Shown here: in pieces, positions 35,133 to 45,187 of the stretch
Layout: each line of letters begins with the position of its first letter
Position numbering within the stretch: position 1 is the first letter of the stretch
Source of the DNA: Niveispirillum sp943371025
Lineage (GTDB): Bacteria; Pseudomonadota; Alphaproteobacteria; Azospirillales; Azospirillaceae
Direction: 5' to 3'
Length of the DNA: 64,000 nucleotides
Assembly (NCBI GenBank): GCA_943371025.1
Contig: CALRTC020000020.1
Span: 54,351-118,350, forward strand
Made by a program: the position numbers and the translations under genes
The notes under the pieces: generated by a model
Database searches by the model: none
What the model was told of the DNA's origin: nothing
The model's input: only the letters and a program-made list of their open reading frames with translations

Positions 35133-35867
35133 TTGCGCGCAGTGTTACGGGAATGGGCGGGTCTGATCGGCTTTGTCGCCGCCTTCTATCTCACCATCAA
35201 CACGCTGCTGTTCGCAGGTTTCCACGTTCCATCGGAAAGCATGCTGCCCACGCTGAAGGTCGGCGACCAGTTCTATGCCGCCAAATATGCCTATGGCTAC
35301 AGCCGCTTCTCCACCAGCTTCGTGCCGCTGCCATTCGGCAGCGGGCGGTTTCCGGACATCATGCCGGAACGCGGCGATATCGTGGTTTTCCGCCTGCCCA
35401 CGACGGAAGAAGATTATGTGAAGCGCGTCATCGGCCTGCCCGGCGACACGATCCAGGTGCGTGAAGGGCGGCTTTACATCAATGACGCCGAAGTGCCGCG
35501 GGAAAAGAACCGCGACTATTCCTACCGCGACAATGGCGGCAGCGTCGTGCAGGTGACCGAATATACGGAAACCCTGCCCAACGGCCGCAAGCACCTGATC
35601 ATCGAACAGCGTGATGATGGCTATGCCGACAACACGCCCGAATATAAGGTGCCAGAAGGCCACCTGTTCATGATGGGCGACAATCGCGACAATTCGCAGG
35701 ACAGCCGCTATCTGCGTCAGGTCGGCTATATCCCGGTGGAGCGTGTGCTGGGCCGCGTGTCCATGGTGGCCTTCGCCCGCAAGTCCTGCTCACCCGAAGA
35801 TGGTCTGGTCTGCCCCGGTGGCGGCTGGTGGGACCGTCTGTTCCGCTGGGTTGCTGCCGACTATTGA
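35133..35867 (+). CDS. lepB: Signal peptidase I (first tandem copy)
   Basis: A 244-residue type I signal peptidase. One N-terminal transmembrane helix (about 8-30) anchors it. The catalytic Ser is in VPSESMLPTL and the Lys in YVKRVIGLPGD, and box E is MGDNRDNSQDSRY. A TTG start at 35133 sits 8 bases after GGGAG; no better in-frame start is nearby. It is followed 17 bases later by a second closely related copy, a clear tandem duplication. Confidence 0.95.
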   Translation: MRAVLREWAGLIGFVAAFYLTINTLLFAGFHVPSESMLPTLKVGDQFYAAKYAYGYSRFSTSFVPLPFGSGRFPDIMPERGDIVVFRLPTTEEDYVKRVIGLPGDTIQVREGRLYINDAEVPREKNRDYSYRDNGGSVVQVTEYTETLPNGRKHLIIEQRDDGYADNTPEYKVPEGHLFMMGDNRDNSQDSRYLRQVGYIPVERVLGRVSMVAFARKSCSPEDGLVCPGGGWWDRLFRWVAADY

Positions 35868-35884
35868 TCCGGAAAGGATGGACG

Positions 35885-36616
35885 ATGCCGATTTCAGCCA
35901 AACTCAAGGAATGGGGGAGACTGGTCGGCTTCGTCGGTGGTTTCTATGTGCTGGTAACCACTTTGCTGTTCGCCGGTTTCTATGTGCCGTCGGAAAGCAT
36001 GCTGCCCACCCTGACCGTCGGCGATCAGTTCTATGCGGCCAAATACGCCTATGGCTACAGCCGCTTTTCCACGCCCTTCGTGCCCTTGCCCTTTGGCAGC
36101 GGCCGCATCCCCGACATCCGCCCGGAACGCGGTGACGTCATCGTCTTTCGCAAGGGGAAGGACGAAACCGATCTGGTGAAGCGGGTCATCGGCCTGCCGG
36201 GCGACCGCCTGCAATGGCGCGAGGGCCGCCTTTACATCAATGGCGAGATGGTCGAGCGGGAGAGGGTCCGGGACTATGTCTACCGCACCCATAATGGCGT
36301 TTCGGTCCAGGCCACGGAATATCGGGAAACATTGCCCGGCGGCCGGCAGCACCTGATCCTGGAACAGACCGACAGCGGCTTTGCCGACAATACCGCCGAA
36401 TATGTCGTGCCCGAAGACCACATCTTCGTATCGGGCGACAATCGCGACAATTCCGGCGACAGCCGGTTCCTGAACGATGTCGGCTATGTGCCGCTGGAAC
36501 GGGTGCTGGGCCGCGTCTCCGTGGTGGCCTTCACCCGTGCGCCCTGCGCGGCCGAGGACGGGCTGGTCTGCCCCGGCGGTGGGTTCCTGGACCGGCTGCT
36601 GCGCCGGGTGCCGTAA
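35885..36616 (+). CDS. lepB: Signal peptidase I (second tandem copy)
   Basis: A 243-residue paralogue of the preceding gene. Across a 58-residue block from the end of the membrane anchor, 51 positions are identical. Ser in VPSESMLPTL, Lys in LVKRVIGLPGD and GDNRDNSGDSRF are all intact, so both copies should be active. ATG 35885 follows AAGGA. The copies differ mainly in the loop after the active-site Lys, which may change substrate preference. Confidence 0.95.
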   Translation: MPISAKLKEWGRLVGFVGGFYVLVTTLLFAGFYVPSESMLPTLTVGDQFYAAKYAYGYSRFSTPFVPLPFGSGRIPDIRPERGDVIVFRKGKDETDLVKRVIGLPGDRLQWREGRLYINGEMVERERVRDYVYRTHNGVSVQATEYRETLPGGRQHLILEQTDSGFADNTAEYVVPEDHIFVSGDNRDNSGDSRFLNDVGYVPLERVLGRVSVVAFTRAPCAAEDGLVCPGGGFLDRLLRRVP

Positions 36617-36629
36617 TCGACTGCCGGGA

Positions 36630-37022
36630 TCACGCACCCGATGGCTTGTGACACACCGCCTCGATATTGTGGCCGTCGGGATCAAGGATGAAGGCCCCGT
36701 AATAGTTCGGATGATAATGGGCACGGATGCCGGGGCCGCCATTGTCGGTGCCACCGGCCGCCAGCCCGGCGGCATGGAAGGCGTCCACCGTGGCGCGGTC
36801 TTCCACCCGGAAGGCGACATGGATGATGGGCCTGTTGGGCGTGCCTTCGATGATCCAGAAATCCGTCTTCCCGCCCTCGCCGAAACCGGCAACATTGGCG
36901 CCGCCTGTCACGGAAGCCGGAAACTCCATCAGCAATTCATAGCCGATCGCCCCCAGCGCCATCTGGTAGAAGCGTTTGCTTTTCTGGAAATCGCTGACAT
37001 TGACGCCGGTATGGTCGATCAA
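36630..37022 (-). CDS. VOC-family (glyoxalase-like) protein
   Basis: A 130-residue single-domain vicinal oxygen chelate protein. The fold begins MIDHTGVNVSDFQKSKRFY and ends with GAFILDPDGHNIEAVCH; likely metal ligands are the early His and the Glu near the C-terminus. The reaction is unknown; relatives act as isomerases, dioxygenases or binding proteins. It is convergent with the second lepB. Confidence 0.85.
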   Translation of the reverse strand: MIDHTGVNVSDFQKSKRFYQMALGAIGYELLMEFPASVTGGANVAGFGEGGKTDFWIIEGTPNRPIIHVAFRVEDRATVDAFHAAGLAAGGTDNGGPGIRAHYHPNYYGAFILDPDGHNIEAVCHKPSGA

Positions 37023-37056
37023 GGCGGGCTCCTGCGAATGGAAAGGGTGTCACGGA

Positions 37057-37377
37057 TCAGCGGACAGTGCCTAGCCGCATCAGGACGACGGGCGGTATCT
37101 TGTAGGTGTCGATGGCATCGCTGTGGTCGCGCACGCCACAGACCTCCCGCTGGATGAAGTAATGCCAGACGGCGCGGGCCGCCTCGTTCAGCAATGCTTC
37201 GCGCTGGGCCGTGTCGTCAGCGGGGCAATCGCGCCAGGCGGCCAGACTGCGTTCCACGCCGCGGCCCATGGCGCCCAGGCTGCTGGCCTGCTCGGCCAGT
37301 ATCTCGGCCTCCAGCGCTGAAAAGCCGGAACGGGCCTGGAAATCCGGGGTCAGGTACTGAGGAGGACGGACGGTCAT
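37057..37377 (-). CDS. Small conserved protein, DUF6665-like
   Basis: A 106-residue helical protein without membrane segments or metal motif. The pattern FSALEAEILAEQASSLGAMGRGVE plus AVWHYFIQREVCGVRD resembles a small alphaproteobacterial family of unknown function (DUF6665). It lies between the VOC gene and the ilvE terminator on the same strand. The family name is from memory and not verified. Confidence 0.65.
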   Translation of the reverse strand: MTVRPPQYLTPDFQARSGFSALEAEILAEQASSLGAMGRGVERSLAAWRDCPADDTAQREALLNEAARAVWHYFIQREVCGVRDHSDAIDTYKIPPVVLMRLGTVR

Positions 37378-37398
37378 GATCGCTCTCCCTGGTCCATG

Positions 37399-37434
37399 AA
37401 AAAAGGGCGGCTGGATCTGCTCCGGCCGCCCTTT
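37399..37434 (-). terminator. Intrinsic terminator of ilvE
   Basis: AAAGGGCGGC (37402-37411) pairs with GCCGCCCTTT (37425-37434), a perfect 10-bp stem with a 13-base loop. On the minus strand it is followed by a run of six T. It lies 27 bases past the ilvE stop. Confidence 0.85.
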
Positions 37435-37460
37435 CCTGAACCCAGTCGGGCCGCTTCCGC

Positions 37461-38357
37461 TTATTCGGCGGCGGCGGCTTCCAGGCGGCCATTCACCAGC
37501 GCATCGTAATCCAACATCAGATTACGACAAACTTCGCCCGGCGTGTAGGTCCAGTCGCCGATACGGCCCACCGGGGTCACTTCCGCCGCCGTGCCCGTCA
37601 GGAAGATTTCCGAGGCGCTCTGGACCTCTTCCAACTGGATGTGGCGTTCGATGACCTGATAGCCGCGACGCTTGGCCAGATCCATGACGGTCTGGCGCGT
37701 GATGCCGTTCAGGAAGCAGTCCGGCGTCGGCGTGTGGATGACGCCATCCTTGACCATGAAGAAGTTGGCGCCCGTGGCCTCCGCGACCAGACCGCGATAA
37801 TCCAGCATCAGCGCGTCCTGGAACCCGTCCTTTTCGGCCGCGTGCTTGGACATGGTGCAGATCATGTACAGGCCGGCGGCCTTGGCTTCCGTCGGGGCCG
37901 TGTCGGGGGCCGGGCGGCGCCATTTGGACAGCTGCAAATGGATGCCCTTCATGCGGGCTTCCGGGGTGAAGTAGCTGGGCCATTCCCAGCAGGCGATGGC
38001 CAGATGGATCTTGTTATGCTGGGCGGACACACCCATCATCTCGCTGCCGCGCCAGGCGACCGGACGGATATAGCCGTTGGTCATGTTGGCGGCCTTGCAG
38101 GTGGCGACCTTCGCCGCCTCGATCTCGTCCACGCTGTAGGGGATGTCGAAGCCCAGCAGTTCACCCGACCGCTTCAGGCGCACACTGTGTTCGCGCGACT
38201 TGAAGATGGAACCGTTGTAAATGCGCTCCCCCTCAAATACACAGCTTCCGTAGTGCAGGCCGTGGGTCAGGACGTGTACCTTCGCGTCACGCCACGGAAT
38301 CAGCTCACCGTCGAACCAGATGTGACCGTCACGGTCATGGAAGGGGATGATCGACAT
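37461..38357 (-). CDS. ilvE: Branched-chain amino acid aminotransferase
   Basis: A 298-residue fold-type IV PLP enzyme that makes valine, leucine and isoleucine. Signature segments are GLHYGSCVFEGERIY, the Lys-bearing LYMICTMSKHAAEKDGF, and EATGANFFMVKDGVIHTP; the ending includes EIFLTGTAAEVTPV. It is divergent from the marR-like gene, with a perfect palindrome between them, and is followed by a strong terminator. Confidence 0.94.
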   Translation of the reverse strand: MSIIPFHDRDGHIWFDGELIPWRDAKVHVLTHGLHYGSCVFEGERIYNGSIFKSREHSVRLKRSGELLGFDIPYSVDEIEAAKVATCKAANMTNGYIRPVAWRGSEMMGVSAQHNKIHLAIACWEWPSYFTPEARMKGIHLQLSKWRRPAPDTAPTEAKAAGLYMICTMSKHAAEKDGFQDALMLDYRGLVAEATGANFFMVKDGVIHTPTPDCFLNGITRQTVMDLAKRRGYQVIERHIQLEEVQSASEIFLTGTAAEVTPVGRIGDWTYTPGEVCRNLMLDYDALVNGRLEAAAAE

Positions 38358-38382
38358 TGCCTTGGTTTCCTCGTTACTTTAT

Positions 38383-38394
38383 GTCCCATGGGAC
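38383..38394. promoter_or_regulatory. Palindromic operator between ilvE and the MarR gene
   Basis: GTCCCATGGGAC is a perfect 12-bp palindrome in the 73-base divergent spacer, about 25 bases from ilvE and 36 from the MarR start. Its position suits autoregulation by the MarR protein. No binding data; the motif is not a named consensus. Confidence 0.5.
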
Positions 38395-38430
38395 TTCGCC
38401 CACGTTACAGAATTGCAGAAATAAGTCAAC

Positions 38431-38922
38431 ATGGCTGACGTAAAATCAGGTCCGAACCCGCTGTTCCTCCGTGAGGAGGATCTCCGACAGGGCATCGAGC
38501 TGCTGTTCTACGCATACCGCGACTTTACCGCCGAACCCGATGCAATGCTTGCAAAAATCGGGTTGGGGCGCGCGCATCACCGCGTCGTGTATTTCGTGGG
38601 ACGCTACCCTGGTATTACCGTAACGGAGCTCTTGGGCATTCTGCAGATCACCAAGCAGAGCCTGAGCCGGGTGCTGACCGATCTGGTCGATCAGGAATAT
38701 ATCGCGCAGCGACCGGGCACCAAGGACCGGCGCCAGCGGCTGCTGACCCTGACCGAAAAGGGCGTGGAACTGGAACGCAGCCTGTCGGACGCGCAGCGCG
38801 CCCGCATCGCCCAGGCCTACCGCGCGGCAGGTGCCGCTGCGGTGGAAGGTTTCCGCACCGTCATGCTGGGCATCATCGACGCCGACGACCGGGCGAAGTT
38901 CCCACCGCCTGGCAAGCGGTGA
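38431..38922 (+). CDS. MarR-family regulator (PetP-like)
   Basis: A 163-residue MarR-type winged helix protein. Helix-turn-helix TVTELLGILQITKQSLSRVLTDLV and wing AQRPGTKDRRQRLLTLTEKG are clear. In Rhodobacter an equivalent MarR-OmpR pair (petP-petR) lies next to the bc1 genes; here the same order, MarR then OmpR-type regulator, is kept but followed by a kinase. The stop overlaps an in-frame upstream start of the next gene. Confidence 0.9.
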   Translation: MADVKSGPNPLFLREEDLRQGIELLFYAYRDFTAEPDAMLAKIGLGRAHHRVVYFVGRYPGITVTELLGILQITKQSLSRVLTDLVDQEYIAQRPGTKDRRQRLLTLTEKGVELERSLSDAQRARIAQAYRAAGAAAVEGFRTVMLGIIDADDRAKFPPPGKR

Positions 38923-38954
38923 CCATTGGCCCCGGTCGTGTTATGCAAGGGGCC

Positions 38955-39664
38955 ATGATGACCGACCCTGCCGATCTGCCCCACATCCTGGTCGTGGACG
39001 ATGACACGCGTCTGCGGGAGGCGTTGCGTCGGTATCTGGGCCAGAACGGCTTTCTGGTCACCGGTGCGGCGGATGCCGCCGATGCCCGCGCCCGGCTGGC
39101 GGGGCTGGCCGTCGATCTGATTGTTCTGGACGTGATGATGCCGGGTGAAAGCGGGCTGGACCTGTGCCGCGACCTTTCGGCGCGGGGGGATACGCCCATC
39201 CTGCTGCTGACGGCGCGCGGCGAGGCCGATGACCGCATCCAGGGGCTGGAAGCCGGGGCCGATGATTATCTGGCCAAGCCGTTCGAGCCACGGGAACTGG
39301 TGCTGCGGTTGAATGCCATTCTGCGGCGGCGGGCGCGACAGGGGGCGATCATCACCCCGCCCGCGTCGCCCCACCTGATCCGCCTGGGGCGATATCTGTT
39401 CGACGCCGAGCGGGAGGAACTGCGGGCAGGCGGGGAGATCATCCGGCTGACAGCCATGGAGTCCGGGCTGCTGCGGGTGCTGGCGGCGGAACCCGGCACC
39501 GTCCTCAACCGGGAAGCCCTGGTGGAAAAGGCCGGTGTCGATGCGGCCAATGCCCGGACCATCGATGTTCAGGTCACCCGCCTGCGCCGAAAACTGGAGG
39601 ATGACCCGCGGGAGCCGCGTTATCTTCAGACCGTGCGCGGCGAAGGTTATGTGTTGAGGCCGGA

Positions 39665-39668
<4 letters not shown>
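38955..39668 (+). CDS. OmpR-family response regulator (PetR-like)
   Basis: A 237-residue two-component regulator. The receiver (about 7-120) has acidic pocket VVDDDTR, phospho-acceptor Asp in LIVLDVMMPGESG, and Lys in YLAKPFEPRELV; the C-terminal winged helix ends LRRKLEDDPREPRYLQTVRGEGYVL. ATG 38955 or 38958 sits behind AAGGGG; an open frame starts earlier inside the MarR gene. The stop overlaps the kinase start, so the pair is translationally coupled. Confidence 0.93.
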
Positions 39669-41032
<1,364 letters not shown>

Positions 41033-41054
41033 TCGGGTGGGGCTTTTCGTTCAC

Positions 41055-41084
41055 TGGACGTCATCCCCCAACCGCCCCTATAAA
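41055..41084 (+). promoter_or_regulatory. Possible sigma70 promoter of serS
   Basis: TGGACG and TATAAA with an 18-base spacer lie about 38 bases upstream of the serS start. Both boxes are close to the consensus in a GC-rich spacer. Assigned by eye. Confidence 0.4.
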
Positions 41085-41122
41085 CAGCTTCCACATCACT
41101 CCCTTATCGAAGCTGGCTTTCC

Positions 41123-42397
41123 ATGCACGACCTTCGTTCCATCCGCGACAATCCCGCAGCCTTTGATGCCGGCCTGACCCGGCGCGGAGTGGAACCGCTG
41201 TCCTCCCGCATCCTGGAACTGGACCAGGAGCGCCGCGCCTGCCAGACGCAGTTCCAGGAATTGCAGGCCCGCCGCAACGAAGCCTCGAAGCTGATCGGCG
41301 CCTACAAGAAGGAAGGCAAGGATGCCCAGCCGCTGCTGGACGAGGTTGCCGGCCTGAAGGAGAAGCTGCCGCAGCTGGAAGAGCGCGAGAAGGCGCTTGG
41401 CGTGGAACTGGACGGCATCCTGGCCTCCTACCCCAATTTGCCAGCCGCCGACGTGCCCGATGGCAAGGACGAGCATGACAATGTCGAAATCCGCCGCGTG
41501 GGCACACCGGTGGAGATCGCCAATGCCAAGCAGCATTTCGAGCTGGGCGAGGCCCTGGGCCTGATGAGCTTCGATCTGGCGGCCAAGCTGTCGGGGGCGC
41601 GCTTCACGGTCCTGCGCGGGCAACTGGCCCGCCTGGAACGCGCCCTGGGCGACTTCATGCTGGACATCCACACGCGCGAATTCGGGTATGAGGAAGTGTC
41701 GCCGCCGCTGCTGGTCAAGGACGATGCGGCCTTCGGTACGGGCCAGTTGCCCAAGTTCACCGAGGACCTGTTCCAGACCACCAACGGCTTCTGGCTGATC
41801 CCCACGGCCGAGGTGCCGCTGACCAATCTGGTCAATGATGCCATCCTGGACGGGGAAGAACTGCCCCTGCGCCTGACGGCCCGCACCCCCTGCTTCCGGT
41901 CCGAAGCGGGCTCGGCCGGGCGCGACACGCGTGGCATGATCCGCCAGCACCAGTTCTACAAGGTGGAGATGGTGTCCATCACCCGACCCGATCAATCGGC
42001 CGCCGAACATGAGCGCATGACCGACGCGGCCGAAACGGTGCTGAAGCGCCTGGGCCTGCCGTTCCGCACGGTCACGCTCTGCACCGGCGATATGGGCTTC
42101 ACCTCGCAGAAAACCTACGATATCGAGGTCTGGCTGCCGGGACAGGGCGCCTATCGCGAAATCTCGTCCTGCTCCAACTGCGGGGATTTCCAGGCGCGGC
42201 GCATGAAGGCCCGCTTCCGCACCAAGGGGGAGAAGGCCACCCAGTTCGTGCATACGCTGAACGGGTCCGGTACGGCCGTGGGCCGCTGTCTGATTGCCGT
42301 GCTGGAAAATTACCAGCAGGCCGACGGCTCCATCCTGATCCCCGAGGCGCTGCGCCCCTATATGGGTGGGCTGGAGCGGATTACGGCCCATGGCTGA
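41123..42397 (+). CDS. serS: Serine--tRNA ligase
   Basis: A 424-residue class II synthetase. The N-terminal coiled-coil arm (about 1-105) grips the tRNA-Ser long arm. Motif 2 is in the segment TPCFRSEAGSAGRDTRGMIR and motif 3 in NGSGTAVGRCLIAVLENYQQ; SSCSNCGDFQARRMKARF is also typical. It heads a serS-surE-pcm-nlpD operon, with surE beginning 8 bases inside its end. Confidence 0.97.
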   Translation: MHDLRSIRDNPAAFDAGLTRRGVEPLSSRILELDQERRACQTQFQELQARRNEASKLIGAYKKEGKDAQPLLDEVAGLKEKLPQLEEREKALGVELDGILASYPNLPAADVPDGKDEHDNVEIRRVGTPVEIANAKQHFELGEALGLMSFDLAAKLSGARFTVLRGQLARLERALGDFMLDIHTREFGYEEVSPPLLVKDDAAFGTGQLPKFTEDLFQTTNGFWLIPTAEVPLTNLVNDAILDGEELPLRLTARTPCFRSEAGSAGRDTRGMIRQHQFYKVEMVSITRPDQSAAEHERMTDAAETVLKRLGLPFRTVTLCTGDMGFTSQKTYDIEVWLPGQGAYREISSCSNCGDFQARRMKARFRTKGEKATQFVHTLNGSGTAVGRCLIAVLENYQQADGSILIPEALRPYMGGLERITAHG

Positions 42398-43166
42398 GTT
42401 CGACTTCACCGGTACGCGCATCCTGATCAGCAATGATGACGGCATCCATGCCGCCGGCATCGGTGTGCTGGAGGCGATTGCGCGTGAATTGACCGATGAT
42501 GTCTGGGTGGTGGCGCCGGAAACCGAACAATCCGGCGCCAGCCACAGCCTGACCATGCACCGGCCCCTGCGCCTGCGCGAGCTGGGGCCGCAGCGCTTTG
42601 CCGTGGACGGCACGCCCACCGACTGCGTCCTGCTGGCCATCAATCATCTGATGGCGGACAAGAAGCCGGCCCTGGTCCTGTCCGGCATCAACCATGGCAG
42701 CAATCTGGGCGAAGATGTGACCTATTCCGGCACGATCGCCTGCGCCATGGAGGCCACGCTGCTGGGCGTGCGGGCCATCGCCATGAGCCAGCGCATGCCC
42801 CATGGCGGCCCGCCCAACTGGGCCGTCGCCCAGGCGTTCGGCGCCGATGTGGTGCGCAAGGCCATGGCGGCGGACTGGCCCCGGCTGGTGCTGATGAACG
42901 TGAACTATCCCGACCGGGCGGTGGCGGATGTGACGGGCGTGCATGTCGTTCGCCATGGCAACCGCAAGATCGGGGATGAGCTGGACGAGCGGGTCGATCC
43001 GCGCGGCCGCCGCTATTTCTGGATCGGCGCGGCGCGGGGGGACGAGGATGTGCCCGTTGATACCGACGTGCATGTCGTCAACCATGGCGGCATCGCCGTC
43101 ACCCCGATCTTCCTGGACTTGACGCATTATGCGTGCCTGGAGGGTCTGAAAGGGGTGTTCGCATGA
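42390..43166 (+). CDS. surE: 5'/3'-nucleotidase SurE
   Basis: A 258-residue metal-dependent phosphatase of nucleotides and short polyphosphates. The N-terminal signature ILISNDDGIHAAGI holds metal-binding aspartates, and SGINHGSNLGEDVTYSGTIACAMEATLLG holds the rest of the site. ATG 42390 overlaps serS by 8 bases; the stop overlaps pcm by ATGA. It acts with Pcm in stationary-phase or stress damage control in other bacteria. Confidence 0.95.
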   Translation: MAEFDFTGTRILISNDDGIHAAGIGVLEAIARELTDDVWVVAPETEQSGASHSLTMHRPLRLRELGPQRFAVDGTPTDCVLLAINHLMADKKPALVLSGINHGSNLGEDVTYSGTIACAMEATLLGVRAIAMSQRMPHGGPPNWAVAQAFGADVVRKAMAADWPRLVLMNVNYPDRAVADVTGVHVVRHGNRKIGDELDERVDPRGRRYFWIGAARGDEDVPVDTDVHVVNHGGIAVTPIFLDLTHYACLEGLKGVFA

Positions 43167-43819
43167 GTGGCGGGGCGGCGCGCAAGATCAGGTTGCTGAT
43201 GCTTCTGCGCCGCCAGGGGGTGACGGATGTGAATGTGCTGCGCGCGATCGAGCTGATCCCGCGGGAGCTGTTCGTGCCGCGCCCCTTCCGCGACCAAGCC
43301 TATGAGGATACGGCCCTGCCCATCGGGCACGGCCAGACCATCAGCCAGCCGCAGGTCGTGGGCCTGATGACCCAGGCCCTGGAACTGGGCGACCGGCACA
43401 AGGTGCTGGAAATCGGCACCGGGTCCGGTTACCAAGCAGCGATCCTGTCCAAGATCGCGCGGCGCGTCTATACGATGGAACGCCACCGGCCCTTGGCGCA
43501 GGAGGCCGAACAGCGGTTCGTTGCCCTTCGTCTGCACAACATTACCGTGCGGGTGGGGGACGGGATCCGGGGTTGGCCCGAGGCGGCACCCTTTGAACGG
43601 ATATTGGTGACCGCCGGCTGTATTGGCAATCCTCCGCCTGATCTTGTAGATCAACTGGCGGTTGGTGGTATCATGGTCATCCCGTTGGGCCCGGACCACC
43701 GGGCGCTGAATGTGGTCCGCATCCGGCGTGACGAGACTGGATTGAAGCGAGAGGTATTGTGGCCCGTCAGGTTCGTTCCCCTGTTGCCGGAAGTGGCGCC
43801 GGACCCGGTTTCGGCCTGA
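43163..43819 (+). CDS. pcm: Protein-L-isoaspartate O-methyltransferase
   Basis: A 218-residue SAM enzyme that repairs isoaspartyl residues in aged proteins. The SAM site is VLEIGTGSGYQAAILSKIA, preceded by IGHGQTISQPQVVGLMTQAL typical of Pcm. The stop of surE overlaps its ATG and its own end overlaps the lipoprotein gene by 61 bases. The gene order surE-pcm-nlpD matches the gammaproteobacterial one, without rpoS. Confidence 0.95.
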   Translation: MSGGAARKIRLLMLLRRQGVTDVNVLRAIELIPRELFVPRPFRDQAYEDTALPIGHGQTISQPQVVGLMTQALELGDRHKVLEIGTGSGYQAAILSKIARRVYTMERHRPLAQEAEQRFVALRLHNITVRVGDGIRGWPEAAPFERILVTAGCIGNPPPDLVDQLAVGGIMVIPLGPDHRALNVVRIRRDETGLKREVLWPVRFVPLLPEVAPDPVSA

Positions 43820-45120
43820 GCCGCCGCGTCGGCACGCCCGTGGCCCTGCTGCTGGTGGGTCTGCTGGCGGCCGGCTGTTCCACGGAGGGTGACCTTCCGG
43901 CCCGTGCGGTCAAATCGACGGTGGCCGCTGCCCCCAACAGTATCTTCGTCTCCAAGGGTGATACGCTGTATCGTCTCGCACAGCAGTATAATGTGCCACT
44001 GCGCGACTTGATCGAGGCCAATGGCCTGAACCCGCCCTATACCTTGACCGCGGGACAGCGGCTGGTGCTGCCGGTCCCCCGCACCTATGTCGTGAAGGCG
44101 GGTGACACGCTCTATGGTCTGTCGCGCCAGTTTCAGGTCGACATGTCCGAACTGGTGCGGATGAACAATATCCAGGCGCCTTATACACTGAAGACGGGTC
44201 AGAATATCCGTCTGCCGGGGCGAAGCCCCACACCGGCCACGGTGGTGGCGGCTGCGCCGGCCACAGCAGCCGGCACGCTGGCCAGGCCCCCGGTTTCCGC
44301 CCCATCGCGAAAGCCGGATCAACCGCCGGCCACCAGCCTGAGCCCGACCGAACGCAGCCAGCGGCCCGCCGTGGAAGTCGCGACGCTGCCCCCGCCGGCC
44401 ACCCAGCCGGTGGGAGCGGTCCCCAATGCCGCTACGGGTGCATCACCTGCGCCCATGACCCGCCCGCCCCCGTCGGCCCCGACGCCACCGGCCAATGGCG
44501 GCAATGCCGGCGGCAACGCGCGCAGGGGTGTGGAGGCGGAAAGCCTTCCGCCGCCGCCCGCGGCCAATGCTACGCCCGCCCCCATATCACCCGCTCCCAC
44601 ACCGCCCGCTGCTGGATCGGCCGCGACGAATGTCACGCCGGCGGAGCGGCGGCCGGCTGCCCAGGAGCCTGCCCAGACCCAGGTGGCTGCCGTGGCCCCG
44701 TCACCGGCCCCGGCGAAAGCCGATCAGCCGCCCCCACGGGCCGGCAGCCGTTTCCTCTGGCCGGTGCGTGGCACCATCCTGTCGGGTTTCGGCGAGAAGC
44801 CGGGTGGCCTGCGCAATGACGGCATCAATATTGGTGCCAGCAAGGGCACGCCTGTCGCCGCCGCCGACGCCGGTATCGTCGCCTATGCGGGCAATCAGCT
44901 GAAATCATTCGGGAATCTGGTTCTGATCCGCCATGATGGCGGCTGGGTTACCGTCTATGCGCACCTGGATGCGATCGGCGTCGAACAGGGGCAGCGGGTG
45001 ACGCGCGGGCAGGGGATCGGCACGGTCGGCCAGACCGGCAATGTCCGCGCCCCGCAACTGCACTTTGCCGTGCGCAAGGGCGAACAGGTGCTGAACCCGC
45101 TGGAGCAGTTGGAGAAATAG
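43759..45120 (+). CDS. nlpD: NlpD-like LysM lipoprotein with degenerate LytM domain
   Basis: A 453-residue outer-membrane lipoprotein. The lipobox is LLAAGC (Cys about 40); two LysM domains follow (about 60-105 and 110-155, ASGDTLY-like starts VSKGDTLYRLAQQY and VKAGDTLYGLSRQF), then a long Pro/Ala linker and a C-terminal M23 (LytM) domain. The metal-binding His and Asp are replaced (NDGINIG in place of HxxxD), as in E. coli NlpD, so it should activate an amidase and not cut peptidoglycan itself. GTG 43759 follows GAGAGG and lies inside pcm. Confidence 0.9.
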   Translation: MARQVRSPVAGSGAGPGFGLSRRVGTPVALLLVGLLAAGCSTEGDLPARAVKSTVAAAPNSIFVSKGDTLYRLAQQYNVPLRDLIEANGLNPPYTLTAGQRLVLPVPRTYVVKAGDTLYGLSRQFQVDMSELVRMNNIQAPYTLKTGQNIRLPGRSPTPATVVAAAPATAAGTLARPPVSAPSRKPDQPPATSLSPTERSQRPAVEVATLPPPATQPVGAVPNAATGASPAPMTRPPPSAPTPPANGGNAGGNARRGVEAESLPPPPAANATPAPISPAPTPPAAGSAATNVTPAERRPAAQEPAQTQVAAVAPSPAPAKADQPPPRAGSRFLWPVRGTILSGFGEKPGGLRNDGINIGASKGTPVAAADAGIVAYAGNQLKSFGNLVLIRHDGGWVTVYAHLDAIGVEQGQRVTRGQGIGTVGQTGNVRAPQLHFAVRKGEQVLNPLEQLEK

Positions 45121-45168
45121 CCCGGCGAGTGCGCGCGGGTGCGCCCGCCCCGTCGCGCGCAGTCCCCT

Positions 45169-45186
45169 TGACGCGCCGGGGCGTCA
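45169..45186. terminator. Short inverted repeat between nlpD and the EAL gene
   Basis: TGACGC pairs with GCGTCA around a 6-base loop, in the 67-base gap between the converging nlpD and EAL genes. The stem is only 6 bp and there is no T-run, so a terminator role is weakly supported. Confidence 0.35.
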
Positions 45187-45187
45187 G

